Position numbers and translations under genes: made by a program. Under the pieces are notes generated by a model. That model searched no databases, had not been told where the DNA came from, and worked only from the letters and a program-made list of their open reading frames with translations. 64,000 nt of DNA from Saccharothrix sp. (GTDB taxonomy: Bacteria > Actinomycetota > Actinomycetes > Mycobacteriales > Pseudonocardiaceae): assembly GCF_031180885.1 (NCBI RefSeq), contig NZ_JAPSLK010000001.1, positions 399,104-463,103 on the forward strand. Direction: 5' to 3'. Positions 27,036 through 35,930 of this stretch are shown here, in pieces. Position 1 is the first letter of the stretch; each line of letters begins with the position of its first letter.

Positions 27036-28051
27036 GCCGACTCCATCTCCGCGCCGCGCTCGGCGATCTCCCTCGCTGCGTCCAGGTAGCTCATCGCGCC
27101 CCGTGAGCCGGGATCGTAGGTGAGCACCGTCTGACCGAATCCTGGTGCCTCGGAGACCTTCACGCTGCGCGGGATCACCGTTTTGAGGACCGTGTCGCCG
27201 AAGTGGCCGCGCACCTCGCTGGTCACCTGGTCGGCCAGCTTCGTGCGGCCGTCGTACATGGTGAGCAGGATGGTGGACACGCTCAGGGTCGGGTTCAGGT
27301 GCGCCTGGACGAGTTCGATGTTGCGCAGGAGCTGCCCCAGGCCCTCCAGCGCGTAGTACTCGCACTGGATCGGGATCAGGACCTCCTGCGCGGCGACCAT
27401 CGCGTTGACGGTCAGCAGGCCGAGCGACGGCGGGCAGTCGATGAACACGTAGTCCGGGCGGATCGGGTCCAGCGCCTCGGGGCTCAGCGCCTCCTTCAGG
27501 CGGGACTCGCGGGCCACCATCGACACCAGTTCGATCTCCGCGCCGGCGAGGTCGATCGTGGCCGGGACGCAGTACAGGTTGGGGGACTGGTTGCTGACCT
27601 GGGCGGCCTCGGCGACCGACATCTCACCGATCAGCACCTCGTAGACCGACGGCGTGCCGGAGCGGTGCTCGACGGCCAGGGCGGTGCTCGCGTTGCCCTG
27701 CGGGTCGAGGTCGATCACGAGGACCTTGAGGCCGTGGATGGCGAGCGCGGCGGCCAGGTTGACCGTGCTGGTCGTCTTGCCGACGCCGCCCTTCTGGTTC
27801 GCCACGGTGAGGACGCGGCGGTGGGTCGGCGGGGGGAGCTGGAGGGAGTCGGGGTGGAGGACGCGCGTGGCGCGTGCCGCCTCTTCCGCGATGGGGGTCC
27901 ACACGGTGCTGTCTCCTGCGTTGTCGCTCACGGTCGGCTCGGTCGGGGCGGGGCGCAGGACCTCGTCCGCGCCCACCGCGCCCTGTTCTGTTTCACGTGA
28001 AACACCGGCAGCTTGGAACACCGGTTGCAGGGGGTCGGGGTACACGGTCAC
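27032..28051 (-). CDS. parA: Chromosome partitioning ATPase ParA
   Basis: This 339-residue protein has the deviant Walker A motif [13 protein letters not shown] near residue 86, DLDPQGNAS, and [16 protein letters not shown]. ParA-ATP coats the nucleoid and pulls ParB-parS complexes apart. The first 80 residues are a variable extension, and codons 16-21 (GVSRET) encode a perfect parS, so the site is read through as protein. The stop overlaps the parB start, and the start overlaps the rsmG stop by 4 bp: rsmG-parA-parB is one coupled operon. Confidence 0.97.
   Translation of the reverse strand: MTVYPDPLQPVFQAAGVSRETEQGAVGADEVLRPAPTEPTVSDNAGDSTVWTPIAEEAARATRVLHPDSLQLPPPTHRRVLTVANQKGGVGKTTSTVNLAAALAIHGLKVLVIDLDPQGNASTALAVEHRSGTPSVYEVLIGEMSVAEAAQVSNQSPNLYCVPATIDLAGAEIELVSMVARESRLKEALSPEALDPIRPDYVFIDCPPSLGLLTVNAMVAAQEVLIPIQCEYYALEGLGQLLRNIELVQAHLNPTLSVSTILLTMYDGRTKLADQVTSEVRGHFGDTVLKTVIPRSVKVSEAPGFGQTVLTYDPGSRGAMSYLDAAREIAERGAEMESA
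27989..28004. other. parS site 1 (inside parA)
   Basis: TGTTTCACGTGAAACA, the full 16-bp parS consensus, lies in the 5' coding part of parA. Confidence 0.95.
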
Positions 28052-28743
28052 CGATCCTTCCGTGGTCTGGTTGCCGCCTTCACCGGTCGGCGCGCCCCGG
28101 CCCGGCGGCTCGTGTCGTCGCGCTCCACCAGCACGACGGTCGTTGGCACTTCGAGGACACCAGCGCCGCAGGTGGTCACGGAGGGCTGGACGCCCCCGGC
28201 CCTCCGCACCGCCTCGGCGTCACGTTCGACTTCTTCGGCGGCACTCTCACCCTTGAGCGCCACCAGCCGCCCACCGGGTCGCAGCAGCGGCAGGCACCAC
28301 CGGGCGAGCCGTTCGAGCGGTGCGACCGCGCGAGCGGTCACGGCGTCACTGCCGGACAGCCGCTCCCGCACCGGCCCCTCCTCGGCTCGCCCGCGCACCA
28401 CGTCGACGTCGAGCCCGAGCGCGTCCACGACCTCGGTCAGCCACGCCACCCGTCGAGCCATCGGTTCGAGGAGGGTCAGGTCGAGGTCCGGTCGCGCGAT
28501 CGCCAGGGGGATGCCCGGCAGGCCCGCCCCCGAGCCTACGTCCACCACCCGACTCCCGGCGGGAAACAGCTCCGCCACGACGGCCGAGTTGAGGATGTGG
28601 CGGTCCCACAGCCGGTCGACCTCACGCGGCCCGATGAGCCCGCGCTCGACGCCCTGCTCCGCGAGCATCTCCGTGAAGGCGACCGCCTTGGGGTAGTGGT
28701 CACCGAAGACCCGCTTCGCGCGGTCTTCCAACTCTCCGGCCAT
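28048..28743 (-). CDS. rsmG: 16S rRNA (guanine-N7) methyltransferase RsmG (GidB)
   Basis: The 231-residue SAM-dependent enzyme methylates G527 of 16S rRNA; its loss gives low-level streptomycin resistance in other bacteria. SAM motif [17 protein letters not shown] (about 67-83), LLEP, and [11 protein letters not shown] are present. The N-terminal [33 protein letters not shown] is typical. The C-terminal 25 residues are a basic tail ([17 protein letters not shown]) not needed for the fold. It is the first gene of the rsmG-parA-parB operon. A parS site lies 10 bp before its start. Confidence 0.96.
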   Translation of the reverse strand: MAGELEDRAKRVFGDHYPKAVAFTEMLAEQGVERGLIGPREVDRLWDRHILNSAVVAELFPAGSRVVDVGSGAGLPGIPLAIARPDLDLTLLEPMARRVAWLTEVVDALGLDVDVVRGRAEEGPVRERLSGSDAVTARAVAPLERLARWCLPLLRPGGRLVALKGESAAEEVERDAEAVRRAGGVQPSVTTCGAGVLEVPTTVVLVERDDTSRRAGARRPVKAATRPRKDR

Positions 28744-28752
28744 GTCTCCGTC

Positions 28753-28766
28753 GTTTCACGTGAAAC
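28753..28766. other. parS site 2 (rsmG promoter region)
   Basis: GTTTCACGTGAAAC, a perfect 14-bp palindrome, ends 23 bp upstream of the rsmG start, so bound ParB could repress the operon. Confidence 0.93.
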
Positions 28767-28900
28767 CACACGGCGGGTGTCGAGCCGGGTGGGTGGATGG
28801 GGGCGCCCACGGGGGCGTCACGCGCCCCGCAAATGTGCCGACGCCCACTATGACGGATCACCCCGGCGACACGCCAAATCGACGTGACCAGAACGACCGT

Positions 28901-28914
28901 GTTTCACGTGAAAC
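28901..28914. other. parS site 3 (contains the NUDIX stop codon)
   Basis: GTTTCACGTGAAAC; the TCA at 28904-28906 is the complement of the NUDIX gene's TGA, so the gene ends inside the site. Confidence 0.93.
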
Positions 28915-29362
28915 GAGCAATCCGGCCGTCATCGGGGCGGTTCCGGAACATCTCCAGCCCCACGTCGACCGACTCCACGTGATCGAGTCCGGGGACCTCG
29001 TCGAGCGGAAACCACCCGGCCTGGTCGGTCGACCCACCCACTTCGAAGGTCAGCTCGCCGCCGACGACCTCCGCTTCGTAGAGGATCCGGATCCGGTGGT
29101 AGTCCACGTCCACACCGTCCCGGTTGAGCGGCCCGTGGACGTTCTGGATGCCGAGCAGCCGACGCACCTCGGCCTTGTACCCGGTCTCCTCGAACACCTC
29201 CCGGATGACGGCGTCGTACGGATCCTCCCCGTGGTCCACCCCACCGCCGGGCAGGATCCACATCGGCCGCTCCGGCCCCAGCCACCGCGACAACAGGATC
29301 TGGTCCTCACGAACGATGACCGCGTACGCGGCGACACGGAGCTTCCGGATGATCTCAGTCAT
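28904..29362 (-). CDS. NUDIX hydrolase
   Basis: This 152-residue protein has the NUDIX box GGGVDHGEDPYDAVIREVFE followed by ETG, with the metal-binding REVFEE intact. It starts with MTEIIRKLRVAAYAVIVRED. Its last codons read FT and the stop falls within parS site 3, while parS site 4 sits 9 bp before its start, so the gene is exactly framed by two parS sites. Its substrate (a nucleoside diphosphate derivative) is unknown. It is upstream of rsmG on the same strand, 160 bp apart. Confidence 0.92.
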   Translation of the reverse strand: MTEIIRKLRVAAYAVIVREDQILLSRWLGPERPMWILPGGGVDHGEDPYDAVIREVFEETGYKAEVRRLLGIQNVHGPLNRDGVDVDYHRIRILYEAEVVGGELTFEVGGSTDQAGWFPLDEVPGLDHVESVDVGLEMFRNRPDDGRIARFT

Positions 29363-29371
29363 GCCCGGACC

Positions 29372-29385
29372 GTTTCACGTGAAAC
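29372..29385. other. parS site 4
   Basis: GTTTCACGTGAAAC lies in the 45-bp gap between the divergent NUDIX gene and the phosphatase pseudogene. Confidence 0.93.
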
Positions 29386-29407
29386 ACGACGAGGGGAAGA
29401 GCTTTAG

Positions 29408-29891
29408 ATGTTCACCATCCGCCCCGGCCGCCTCAGCACCTCCGCGCACCCCGAGGACGTCGCGGAAGTCGAGGAGTGGACCGCCGCCGGCGTGGACATC
29501 GTCGTGTGCGCCCTGACCACCCCGTAGATCGCGGAGCTGTACCTGGAGGACTCCCGCCGCCGCCCGCGACCACCGCCACCTCCCCATCCCGGATTTCGGC
29601 GTACCCACGACCCTCGACCCCGAACTCCACCGCCTGGCCGCCGACCTCCGCACCGGCCGCCACATCCTGATCCACTGCTGGGGCGGCATCGGCCGCTCGT
29701 CCCTCTTGGCGGCGGCACTGCTCGTCCTCGACGGCGCGAGCCCGGCGGCGGCGTGGCAGGCGATCGTCGAGGCGCGCGGCCGAGAGGTGCCGGAGACCGA
29801 CGAACAACGCACCTGGCTCGACACCTTCGCCACCCGCCAGTTCCGCGACACCCGGCTGGAGACGTTCAACCACGAGCCACACGAACTTTGA
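29408..29891 (+). pseudogene. Broken protein-tyrosine/dual-specificity phosphatase gene
   Basis: A reading frame with a good ribosome site (GAGGGG) starts at ATG 29408 (MFTIRPGRLSTSAHPEDV) and meets an in-frame TAG at 29525 after VCALTTP. Similarity continues (IAELYLED) to about 29555, then moves to another frame: DHRHLPIPDFGVPTTLDPEL, the complete active-site loop HCWGGIGRSS (C-x5-R) and a helical end to TGA at 29891. So there are two lesions, a nonsense codon and a frameshift in a CGCCGC-rich stretch (about 29555-29567). The catalytic half has an internal ATG (29706) only after the active site, so a functional product is unlikely. A sequencing error could mimic one lesion but hardly both. 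Confidence 0.85.
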
Positions 29892-29901
29892 ACGACCGCA
29901 C

Positions 29902-29971
29902 CACAGCGCAGCCCCCACAGCGCAGCCCCCACAGCGCAGCCCCCACAGCGCAGCCCCCACAGCGCAGCCCC
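29902..29971. repeat. 14-bp tandem repeat, five copies
   Basis: Unit CACAGCGCAGCCCC occurs five times head to tail (starts 29902, 29916, 29930, 29944, 29958) without a single mismatch, directly after the phosphatase pseudogene. Perfect identity suggests recent slippage expansion. No coding frame uses it convincingly. Confidence 0.95.
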
Positions 29972-30594
29972 CACCCTCCCGGGGGGCGGCCCTGTTCCAG
30001 CCTATCGGCGGCGGGCGGCGGTGGGCGGCTTGGCGGCGCATCTGTGGACAACCTCGGCGCTGTGGACAACGGGCAGCCACCAGCGGGCCGGAGCTGTTCT
30101 GCGGATTCGGGTCCATGCTGGTCGCGAGGTCCGGTTCGGAGGAGGCGGCTCAGGCAGGGGAGGCGCTTTCGCTGGAGGCGGCGAGGGATACGGGTCCGGG
30201 CGTGGGTGGTCGAACCCCGGCATGGCGTACGGGCCGACCCGCGAGGCGAAATGGGATGCGGCTGCTGACCCGCCAGGCAGCCGTGCCGGGCCAAACGCGA
30301 GTGGCGTGACCTCGGGCAGGGCACCCGCCCACGCGAGCGGGTCCGTGGATGTGGTGCTCGCCCGGCACGCGCCGAACCGCGCAGCGCGATCCCGGCGCGG
30401 CGCTCGCGCGGTTGGTGGGGCTGCTCAAGGCGGGCAGCTGCTGCGCTCTTCAAATGCGTGCTCGTCGAAGTCCGCTGGCAAAACCGAATCGCCACCCGGA
30501 CCGGAGCGCTCGTCCGCCAGCACCGGACCCAGGTGAAGGTCTCTGACCAACCCGGGCGCTGGGACGGTCCGATCACCCACCGGCGAGCACACAA
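29972..30594. other. Non-coding stretch with two DnaA boxes
   Basis: No frame here has family similarity or an RBS-led start. Two perfect DnaA boxes (TGTGGACAA) lie 18 bp apart (starts 30043 and 30061). The rest appears to be decayed sequence of unknown origin. Confidence 0.6.
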
Positions 30595-30630
30595 AGCGGC
30601 CCTCGGTTTCACGTGAAACCGAGGGCCGCT
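30595..30630. other. parS site 5 within a perfect 36-bp palindrome
   Basis: Positions 30595-30612 and 30613-30630 are exact reverse complements with no loop; the centre (30606-30619) is the parS core GTTTCACGTGAAAC and the flanks (AGCGGCCCTCG and its complement) extend the symmetry. It lies 17 bp after the khpB stop, where a terminator is expected, so it may serve both as ParB site and, as RNA hairpin, as terminator of the rpmH-rnpA-yidD-yidC-khpB operon. Confidence 0.9.
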
Positions 30631-30647
30631 CCCACAACGGGCCGAAC

Positions 30648-31193
30648 TCAGGGCTTGGGCAGCACCACGACCCGGCGCTGCGGCTCCTCGCCCTCGCTCT
30701 CGCTGTGCACGCCCGCCACCGCGGCGACGGCGTCGTGCACGACCTTGCGCTCGAACGGCGTCATCGGGTGCAGCCGGACCTTCTCGCCCGACGCCGCCAC
30801 CTTCTCCGCCGTCGTCCGACCCAGCTCGGCCAGCTCGGCCCGGCGGTTCGCCCGCCAGCCCGCGATGTCCAGCATCAGCCGGCTGCGGACGCCGGTCTCC
30901 TGCTGCACCGCCAGTCGGGTCAGCTCCTGCAAGGACTCCAGCACGGTGCCGCGGGGGCCGACCAGCTTCTCCAGGTCGTCACCGCCGTCGATGCTGACGA
31001 TCGCCCGACCGGCCTCGACGTCGAGGTCGATGTCACCGTCGTAGTCGAGCAGGTCGAGCAGCCTCTCGAGGTAGTCCCCCGCGATGTCGCCCTCCTGGAC
31101 GAGCAGGTCCTCCGAACTCCCCGACCGCGCCGGCGGGGCCTCGTCGGCCTCCGGTGCCGCGTCCACGTCGGTCGCCTGCAACGTCTCCGACAC
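30648..31193 (-). CDS. khpB: Jag/KhpB RNA-binding protein (KH + R3H)
   Basis: The 181-residue protein has an acidic N-terminal segment, a KH-like domain (DGDIDLDVEAGRAIVSIDGGDDLEKLVGPRG region, about 58-90) and a C-terminal R3H domain with RLHPMTPFERKVVHDAV. It lacks the long Jag_N domain of Bacillus. KhpB with KhpA binds RNAs and affects cell length and elongation. It is the last gene of the rnpA-yidD-yidC-khpB block, 18 bp after yidC. The parS palindrome follows its stop. Confidence 0.95.
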   Translation of the reverse strand: MSETLQATDVDAAPEADEAPPARSGSSEDLLVQEGDIAGDYLERLLDLLDYDGDIDLDVEAGRAIVSIDGGDDLEKLVGPRGTVLESLQELTRLAVQQETGVRSRLMLDIAGWRANRRAELAELGRTTAEKVAASGEKVRLHPMTPFERKVVHDAVAAVAGVHSESEGEEPQRRVVVLPKP

Positions 31194-31211
31194 GATGTCT
31201 CCTCTCCAGGG

Positions 31212-32216
31212 TCAACGACGCTTCTTGTTGCCCTGCTTCTTGCCCGGGGATCGGTCTGGGCTCAGACCGGGGATCTCGGTGGACGGCTTGCCGTTGCCGG
31301 CCTGCTCGTCCGACGGCGGGGTGTCCTGCACGGCGGGCTTCTTCGCGGCGCCGGCGGCGGGCTTGGCGCCCGGCTTCGGCTTCGCACCGGGCCGCGGCGC
31401 GAGCGCCTGGCGCTTCTCGACGACCGCTTCCTTCTTCGCGGCTTCCTCGCGGTCGATGCGGTGGTACACGACGTACTGCTGGCCGAGGGTCCACATGTTG
31501 TTGCTCAGCCAGTACAGCAGGATCGCGATGGGGAAGAAGAGACCACCGACGAGCACACCCAGCGGGAAGATGTACAGCGTCAGCTTGTTCATGATCGCCG
31601 TCTGCGGGTTCTCCGCGGCGGCCTGGGTCTGGCGGGCCACCGAGTGCCGCGCGGTGAAGTGCGTGGCGATCGACGCGACGATCATCAGCGGGATGGCGAC
31701 GTAGAGCACGGACGTCCGCTCGGTCGCGAACTGCTCCAGCTCGTTGCCGGGCATCGTGATGAAGGTCGACAGGTTGACGCCGAACAGCTTGGCGTTGACG
31801 AACGACTCGACGCCCTGCGCGTCGAAGAAGTACACCTCGCCCCAGCCGGGCCTGAACGAGCGCAGCACGTGGAACAGGCCGATGAACACCGGGATCTGCA
31901 CCAGCATCGGCAGGCAGCCGCCCAGCGGGTTCACCCCGTGCTCGGCCTGGAGCTTCTGCATCTCCTGGGCCTGGCGCTGCTTGTCGTTCGGGTACTTCTT
32001 CTTGATCTTCTGGATCTCCGGCGCGAACTCCTGCATCTTCCGCATCGAGCGCACCTGGCCGACGAACGGCTTGAACAGCAGCGCGCGCAGCGTGAAGACG
32101 AGGAACACCACGGCCAGCGCCCACGCGAACCCGCTCGACTCGCCGAAGACGTGTCCGAACACCCAGTGCCAACACCACAGGATGAAGGACACCGGGTAGT
32201 AGATGAAGTTGAGCAC
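31212..32216 (-). CDS. yidC: Membrane protein insertase YidC
   Basis: The 334-residue Oxa1/YidC protein has about five transmembrane segments: residues 5-25, 32-50, about 100-118 (LGGCLPMLVQIPVFIGLFHVLRS), 163-182 and 205-230. It lacks the large periplasmic domain of Gram-negatives. A charged Lys/Pro/Ala C-terminal tail (KPKPGAKPAAGAAKKPA, ending in KKQGNKKRR) can bind ribosomes. It inserts small membrane proteins with or without SecYEG. The ATG at 32216 follows the yidD stop after 3 bp. Confidence 0.96.
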   Translation of the reverse strand: MLNFIYYPVSFILWCWHWVFGHVFGESSGFAWALAVVFLVFTLRALLFKPFVGQVRSMRKMQEFAPEIQKIKKKYPNDKQRQAQEMQKLQAEHGVNPLGGCLPMLVQIPVFIGLFHVLRSFRPGWGEVYFFDAQGVESFVNAKLFGVNLSTFITMPGNELEQFATERTSVLYVAIPLMIVASIATHFTARHSVARQTQAAAENPQTAIMNKLTLYIFPLGVLVGGLFFPIAILLYWLSNNMWTLGQQYVVYHRIDREEAAKKEAVVEKRQALAPRPGAKPKPGAKPAAGAAKKPAVQDTPPSDEQAGNGKPSTEIPGLSPDRSPGKKQGNKKRR

Positions 32217-32219
32217 TTG

Positions 32220-32492
32220 CTACTCCTCGGCAGAAACGTCGGGGACCGTGGTTCGCCTCGGCGGAACGGGGTCCAGGCCACCAGGGTGCCAGGGTCCGCA
32301 GCGCAGCAGCCGGCGCAGGGCCAGCCAGGAGCCGCGCAGCGGGCCGTGGACGGTCAGCGCCTCCACCGCGTACGTGCTGCAACTCGGGTGGAAACGGCAG
32401 GTCGGGGGCAACGCGGGGGAGATGAACCGCCGGTAGAAGTGGATCGGCAGCAGCAGCGCCCGCGTCACGGGGCTCACTCGGGTCCCGGTCAT
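32220..32492 (-). CDS. yidD: Membrane protein insertion efficiency factor YidD
   Basis: This 90-residue protein of the UPF0161/haemolysin family has the signature [20 protein letters not shown] and then [37 protein letters not shown]. The conserved cysteines of the family are there. It helps YidC-dependent insertion. ATG 32492 overlaps the rnpA stop by 4 bp. Confidence 0.96.
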   Translation of the reverse strand: MTGTRVSPVTRALLLPIHFYRRFISPALPPTCRFHPSCSTYAVEALTVHGPLRGSWLALRRLLRCGPWHPGGLDPVPPRRTTVPDVSAEE

Positions 32493-32902
32493 CGCAACAG
32501 CCTGCGCAACGCCGCGTCGAAGTCGGCGGCCAGGTCGGCGCTGCTCGCCGTCGCCGCCGGGGCCAACGCCCGCACGACCAGCGAGGAGCCGGGGGGCAGG
32601 CCGGGCAGCCGGTCCCGCACCACGTGGCGCAGGCGGCGGCTCACCCGGTGCCGGACCACGGAGTTGCCCACGGCCTTGCTCACGACGAAGCCCACCTTGG
32701 ACTGCACGTCCGAGGTGGGCTGCGCCGACGTACGTCGCCCGGCCGGGGTGGCGTCCACCACGACCGGGGTGCCTGGTGCAACACCCGGGGAGGTCGGCAC
32801 GAGGGCGTGCACGACCAGCCGGGGCCGGCCGGCCCGGCGGCCTCGGCGGACCACCAGGCCGAAGTCCTGGCTGCGGGTCAGCCGGTTGGCCGCGGGGAGC
32901 AC
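32489..32902 (-). CDS. rnpA: Ribonuclease P protein component
   Basis: This 137-residue basic protein assists the catalytic RNA in tRNA 5' maturation. It begins [14 protein letters not shown], the usual opening, and has the signature [19 protein letters not shown] followed by [11 protein letters not shown] 25-residue insert (about 45-70) lies between beta strands, as in several actinobacteria. GTG 32902 is chosen; upstream in-frame codons belong to the rpmH region in another frame. It lies 13 bp after rpmH. Confidence 0.95.
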   Translation of the reverse strand: MLPAANRLTRSQDFGLVVRRGRRAGRPRLVVHALVPTSPGVAPGTPVVVDATPAGRRTSAQPTSDVQSKVGFVVSKAVGNSVVRHRVSRRLRHVVRDRLPGLPPGSSLVVRALAPAATASSADLAADFDAALRRLLR

Positions 32903-32915
32903 GGCGCTGCGGCGA

Positions 32916-33059
32916 TCAGGCGGAGAGCTGCTTGCGGCCCTTGCTGCGGCGCGCGGCCAGGATGGCGCGACCGGCACGGGTGCGCATACGCAGCCGGAAG
33001 CCGTGCGTCTTCGCGCGGCGGCGGTTGTTGGGCTGGAAGGTGCGCTTACCCTTGCTCAC
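32916..33059 (-). CDS. rpmH: Ribosomal protein L34
   Basis: The 47-residue large-subunit protein [20 protein letters not shown]... ends in GRKQLSA; it is almost entirely Arg/Lys with the universal L34 pattern. GTG 33059. It begins the leftward rpmH-rnpA-yidD-yidC-khpB operon, divergent from dnaA as in most bacteria. Confidence 0.98.
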   Translation of the reverse strand: MSKGKRTFQPNNRRRAKTHGFRLRMRTRAGRAILAARRSKGRKQLSA

Positions 33060-33505
33060 GGTCGGACTCCCGTTGCTGAACGTCTGTGGTGGTCCCCGGC
33101 CGTCCATAGGGCGCGCCAAGAGCACGCCTCGCAAGCGGAGACCGGTCCAGGGTACGCGGCCCCGGGGGCGGGACCCAAATCGGGGTCCTCGCAGGCACAC
33201 CCGGCGGCCACCACGGCCACGCTGCGCGACGCATCGGGCACGTAAAACGCTTGCGACGACCGACGTCTTGTGGCAGAGCCCGCCTCTTGTTAGCGTGCTG
33301 CCTTCGCGGGCAGCCGTGGCCGACGCAGCGTCGCACGGACCGCATCGGTGTCGGGTAGGCAACGGGGGGAACCGCTGCGCTCCGGCGCGCGTTCGTGCAC
33401 AGTTGTGGATAACTCTGTGGATGCCTCTATTCTCCGTGTCCACGTCGTGGAAGTCCCCCGGGGCTGACCGCGGGGGAGTCACACCGAGGGGAGGGGAGCG
33501 CGGAG
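33060..33505. other. rpmH-dnaA divergent promoter region
   Basis: This 446-bp region has no gene. It holds the dnaA promoter (33268-33296) and one perfect DnaA box in the TTATCCACA form (33404-33412, reverse strand), with a weaker TGTGGATG 12 bp on. A DnaA box between promoter and dnaA start suggests autoregulation. Confidence 0.8.
33268..33296 (+). promoter_or_regulatory. Predicted dnaA promoter
   Basis: TTGTGG (33268-33273), a 17-nt spacer and TAGCGT (33291-33296) lie about 200 bp upstream of dnaA and give a long leader that includes the DnaA box. Confidence 0.55.
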
Positions 33506-35071
33506 GTGTCCGACCACCAGGCCGATCTGGGTCTCGTGTGGGAGCAGGTCGTGCAGGAGCTGGCTGCCAGCACGCTGTCACCGCAGCAACGCGCCTGGAT
33601 GCGCGTGACCCGTCCCATCGGCCTGCTCGACGGCACCGCGCTGCTGGCCGCGCCGTCCGAGTTCGCCAAGGAAGCGATCGAGCGGGCGCTGCGCGACCCG
33701 ATCACCGCCGCCCTGTCCCGCCGCCTCGGCCGGGCCGTGTCGCTGGCGGTGAAGGTCGACTCGCCGGAGCCGGTCAACGGTCCGCCGACCACGCCCATCC
33801 CGGTGCCCGTTCCCCCGAATGGGGTACCCACCAACGGGGTGGTACCGCCGGACCTGCCGTCCGTCCCCGGGGCCGGGGGCGTCGTCGGCGAGGAGACCGA
33901 GACCGACGAAGAGGTGGACGAGGAGGGCGACGCCCTCGCCACGGTCACCGAGATCTGGCCGACGTTCGGCGGCGGTGGCGGCGCGCCCAGCGGGATGCCG
34001 TTCACCCGGCCCGCGAACCCGGCGTCCTCGCAGACCCGCCTGAACGAGAAGTACAACTTCGACACCTTCGTGATCGGCGCCTCGAACCGGTTCGCCCACG
34101 CGGCGGCGGTCGCGGTCGCCGAGGCGCCGGCGCGCGCGTACAACCCGCTGTTCATCTGGGGCGAGTCGGGTCTGGGCAAGACCCACCTGCTGCACGCGGT
34201 GGGCCACTACGCCCAGCGGCTGTTCCCCGGGATGCGGGTGCGGTACGTGTCCACGGAGGAGTTCACCAACGACTTCATCAACTCCCTGCGCGACGACCGC
34301 AAGGTCGCCTTCCAGCGCCGCTACCGGGACATCGACGTGCTCCTGGTGGACGACATCCAGTTCCTGGAGGGCAAGGAAGGCACGCAGGAGGAGTTCTTCC
34401 ACACGTTCAACACGCTGCACAACTCGAACAAGCAGATCGTGGTGTCCTCCGACCGGCCGCCCAAGCGGCTGGAGACCCTGGAGGACCGGCTGCGGACGCG
34501 GTTCGAGTGGGGCCTGATCACCGACATCCAGCCGCCCGAGCTGGAGACCCGGATCGCCATCCTGCGCAAGAAGGCCGCCCAGGACCGGCTGGCCGCGCCC
34601 GCCGAGGTGCTGGAGTTCATCGCGGCGCGGATCGAGCGGAACATCCGCGAGCTGGAAGGCGCCCTGATCCGGGTGACGGCGTTCGCGTCGCTGAACCGGC
34701 AGCCGGTGGACGTGCAGCTGGCCGAGATAGTGCTCCGCGACCTCATCCCGGACTCGCACGCGCCGGAGATCACCGCGCCGACCATCATGGCGGTGACGGC
34801 GGAGTTCTTCGGCGTGACGATCGACGACCTGTGCGGCCCCGGCAAGACGAAGGTGCTCGCCCAGGCCCGCCAGATCTCCATGTACCTGTGCCGGGAGCTG
34901 ACGGACCTGTCGCTGCCGAAGATCGGCCAGACGTTCGGCGGCCGGGACCACACGACGGTCATGCACGCGGACAAGAAGATCCGCAAGGAGATGGCCGAGC
35001 GGCGGCGCGTGTACGAGCAGGTGCAGGAGCTGACCTCCCGCATCAAGCAGCGGGCCCGCCACACCCCCTGA
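33506..35071 (+). CDS. dnaA: Replication initiator DnaA
   Basis: The 521-residue AAA+ initiator has the domain I helices at the N-terminus, and a long Pro/acidic domain II (about 85-165, including [14 protein letters not shown]). Domain III starts [19 protein letters not shown] with Walker [14 protein letters not shown] and Walker [12 protein letters not shown]. Domain IV carries the DNA-binding signature [15 protein letters not shown]. It melts oriC in the ATP state. GTG 33506 has GAGGGGAG 7 nt upstream. DnaA boxes occur both in its own leader and in the 36.3-36.6 kb origin. Unusually, dnaN does not follow directly: 1.74 kb with decayed genes lies between. Confidence 0.98.
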   Translation: MSDHQADLGLVWEQVVQELAASTLSPQQRAWMRVTRPIGLLDGTALLAAPSEFAKEAIERALRDPITAALSRRLGRAVSLAVKVDSPEPVNGPPTTPIPVPVPPNGVPTNGVVPPDLPSVPGAGGVVGEETETDEEVDEEGDALATVTEIWPTFGGGGGAPSGMPFTRPANPASSQTRLNEKYNFDTFVIGASNRFAHAAAVAVAEAPARAYNPLFIWGESGLGKTHLLHAVGHYAQRLFPGMRVRYVSTEEFTNDFINSLRDDRKVAFQRRYRDIDVLLVDDIQFLEGKEGTQEEFFHTFNTLHNSNKQIVVSSDRPPKRLETLEDRLRTRFEWGLITDIQPPELETRIAILRKKAAQDRLAAPAEVLEFIAARIERNIRELEGALIRVTAFASLNRQPVDVQLAEIVLRDLIPDSHAPEITAPTIMAVTAEFFGVTIDDLCGPGKTKVLAQARQISMYLCRELTDLSLPKIGQTFGGRDHTTVMHADKKIRKEMAERRRVYEQVQELTSRIKQRARHTP

Positions 35072-35074
35072 CCC

Positions 35075-35614
35075 TCACACCCCCAGCGCCGGCAGCAGGG
35101 CCTCGTCCACGATCGCGGTCGGCTCGTCGGCCGTCGGCGGTCGGCCGAGGTCGATCGACAGCTTCAGCACCAACGCCTCGCCGATCTGCGTCGTGATCGG
35201 GGTGAGCCGCGCGGGGGCGATGCGGCCCTTGTCGGCGTAGTGGCGGAGGACCGTCGCGGTGAACGTGCCGCCGCGGGTCGAAGAGCGGCGGTAGAGCGCG
35301 TCGGCCAGGTCGGGGTAGCGGGCGCGCTCGGTCATCACGGCGAGGACCGCGCCGGCGGCGGGCGTCCGCATCCACTCGGTGAGCTGGGTCAGCGCGGCGA
35401 GCAGGTCGCCGCGCAGGTCGCCGGCGGCGGGGGTGGGCAGCTCCACGGGGTGGGCGCGGGCCAGGGCGTCGACGAGCAGGTCGTGCGGACCGGACCACCG
35501 GCGGTAGAGCACGGTCTTCGCGGTCGAGGCCCGGCGGGCGATGCCCTCCATGCTCAACTGCCCGAGGCCGGTCGCGGCCAGTTCGGCCAGGGCGGCCTCG
35601 TGGATCGCGCGGAC
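35075..35614 (-). pseudogene. TetR-type regulator truncated at its N-terminus
   Basis: The leftward frame encodes a TetR helix-turn-helix (LAATGLGQLSMEGIARRAST then VLYRRWSGPHDLLV) and a TetR_C-like domain, ending 3 bp after the dnaA stop. Homology begins at VRAIHEAALAEL with no start codon before the helix-1 residues; the first usable start (TTG 35557) would delete helix 1. At the same point (about 35615) homology to a DUF418 protein starts on the other strand, so a deletion has removed the original divergent promoter and both 5' ends. A shortened product without full DNA binding cannot be excluded. Confidence 0.7.
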
Positions 35615-35618
35615 CGGG

Positions 35619-35930
35619 TTGGGCGGCGGGCTGAGGTACGCGGCGCTGGTCGGGCTGGTGGCGGTCCGGGAGGAGGGGCCGGTGGTGACCGCGCTCGCGG
35701 CGTGCGGGCGGCGGTCGTTGAGCTGCTACCTCGCGCAGTCGGTCGTGTTCGTCGCGGTGTTCGTGCCGTACGCCGGTGGGCTCGGGGACGACCTGGGGAC
35801 GGCGGCGTCCTCCGGGGTCGCGGTCGTGACGTGGGCCGGCACGGTGGCGTTCGCCGAGGCGCTGCGGCGCGCGGGCCGGGCCGGCCCCGCCGAGGCGCTG
35901 CGGCGCCGGCTGACCGGACGCCCCTCCTGA
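35619..35930 (+). pseudogene. C-terminal fragment of a DUF418 membrane protein
   Basis: About 103 residues from LGGGLRYAALVGLVAV through ACGRRSLSCYLAQSVVFVAVF to an Arg-rich end match the last third of DUF418 membrane proteins (typical motif GRMALTNYLxQS; here GRRSLSCYLAQS). The family normally has 350-420 residues, so two thirds, including all upstream helices, are gone. It starts where the antisense TetR fragment ends. TetR-DUF418 divergent pairs are common in actinobacteria, which supports one deletion at about 35615-35619. Confidence 0.7.

Noticed and set aside
29902..29971. CRISPR array
   Set aside because: The repeats are 14 bp with no spacers and no cas genes are near; it is a simple tandem repeat.
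29990..30594. Coding genes in the gap before khpB
   Set aside because: All frames are Arg/Pro/Gly low complexity, lack ribosome sites and give no recognisable motif.
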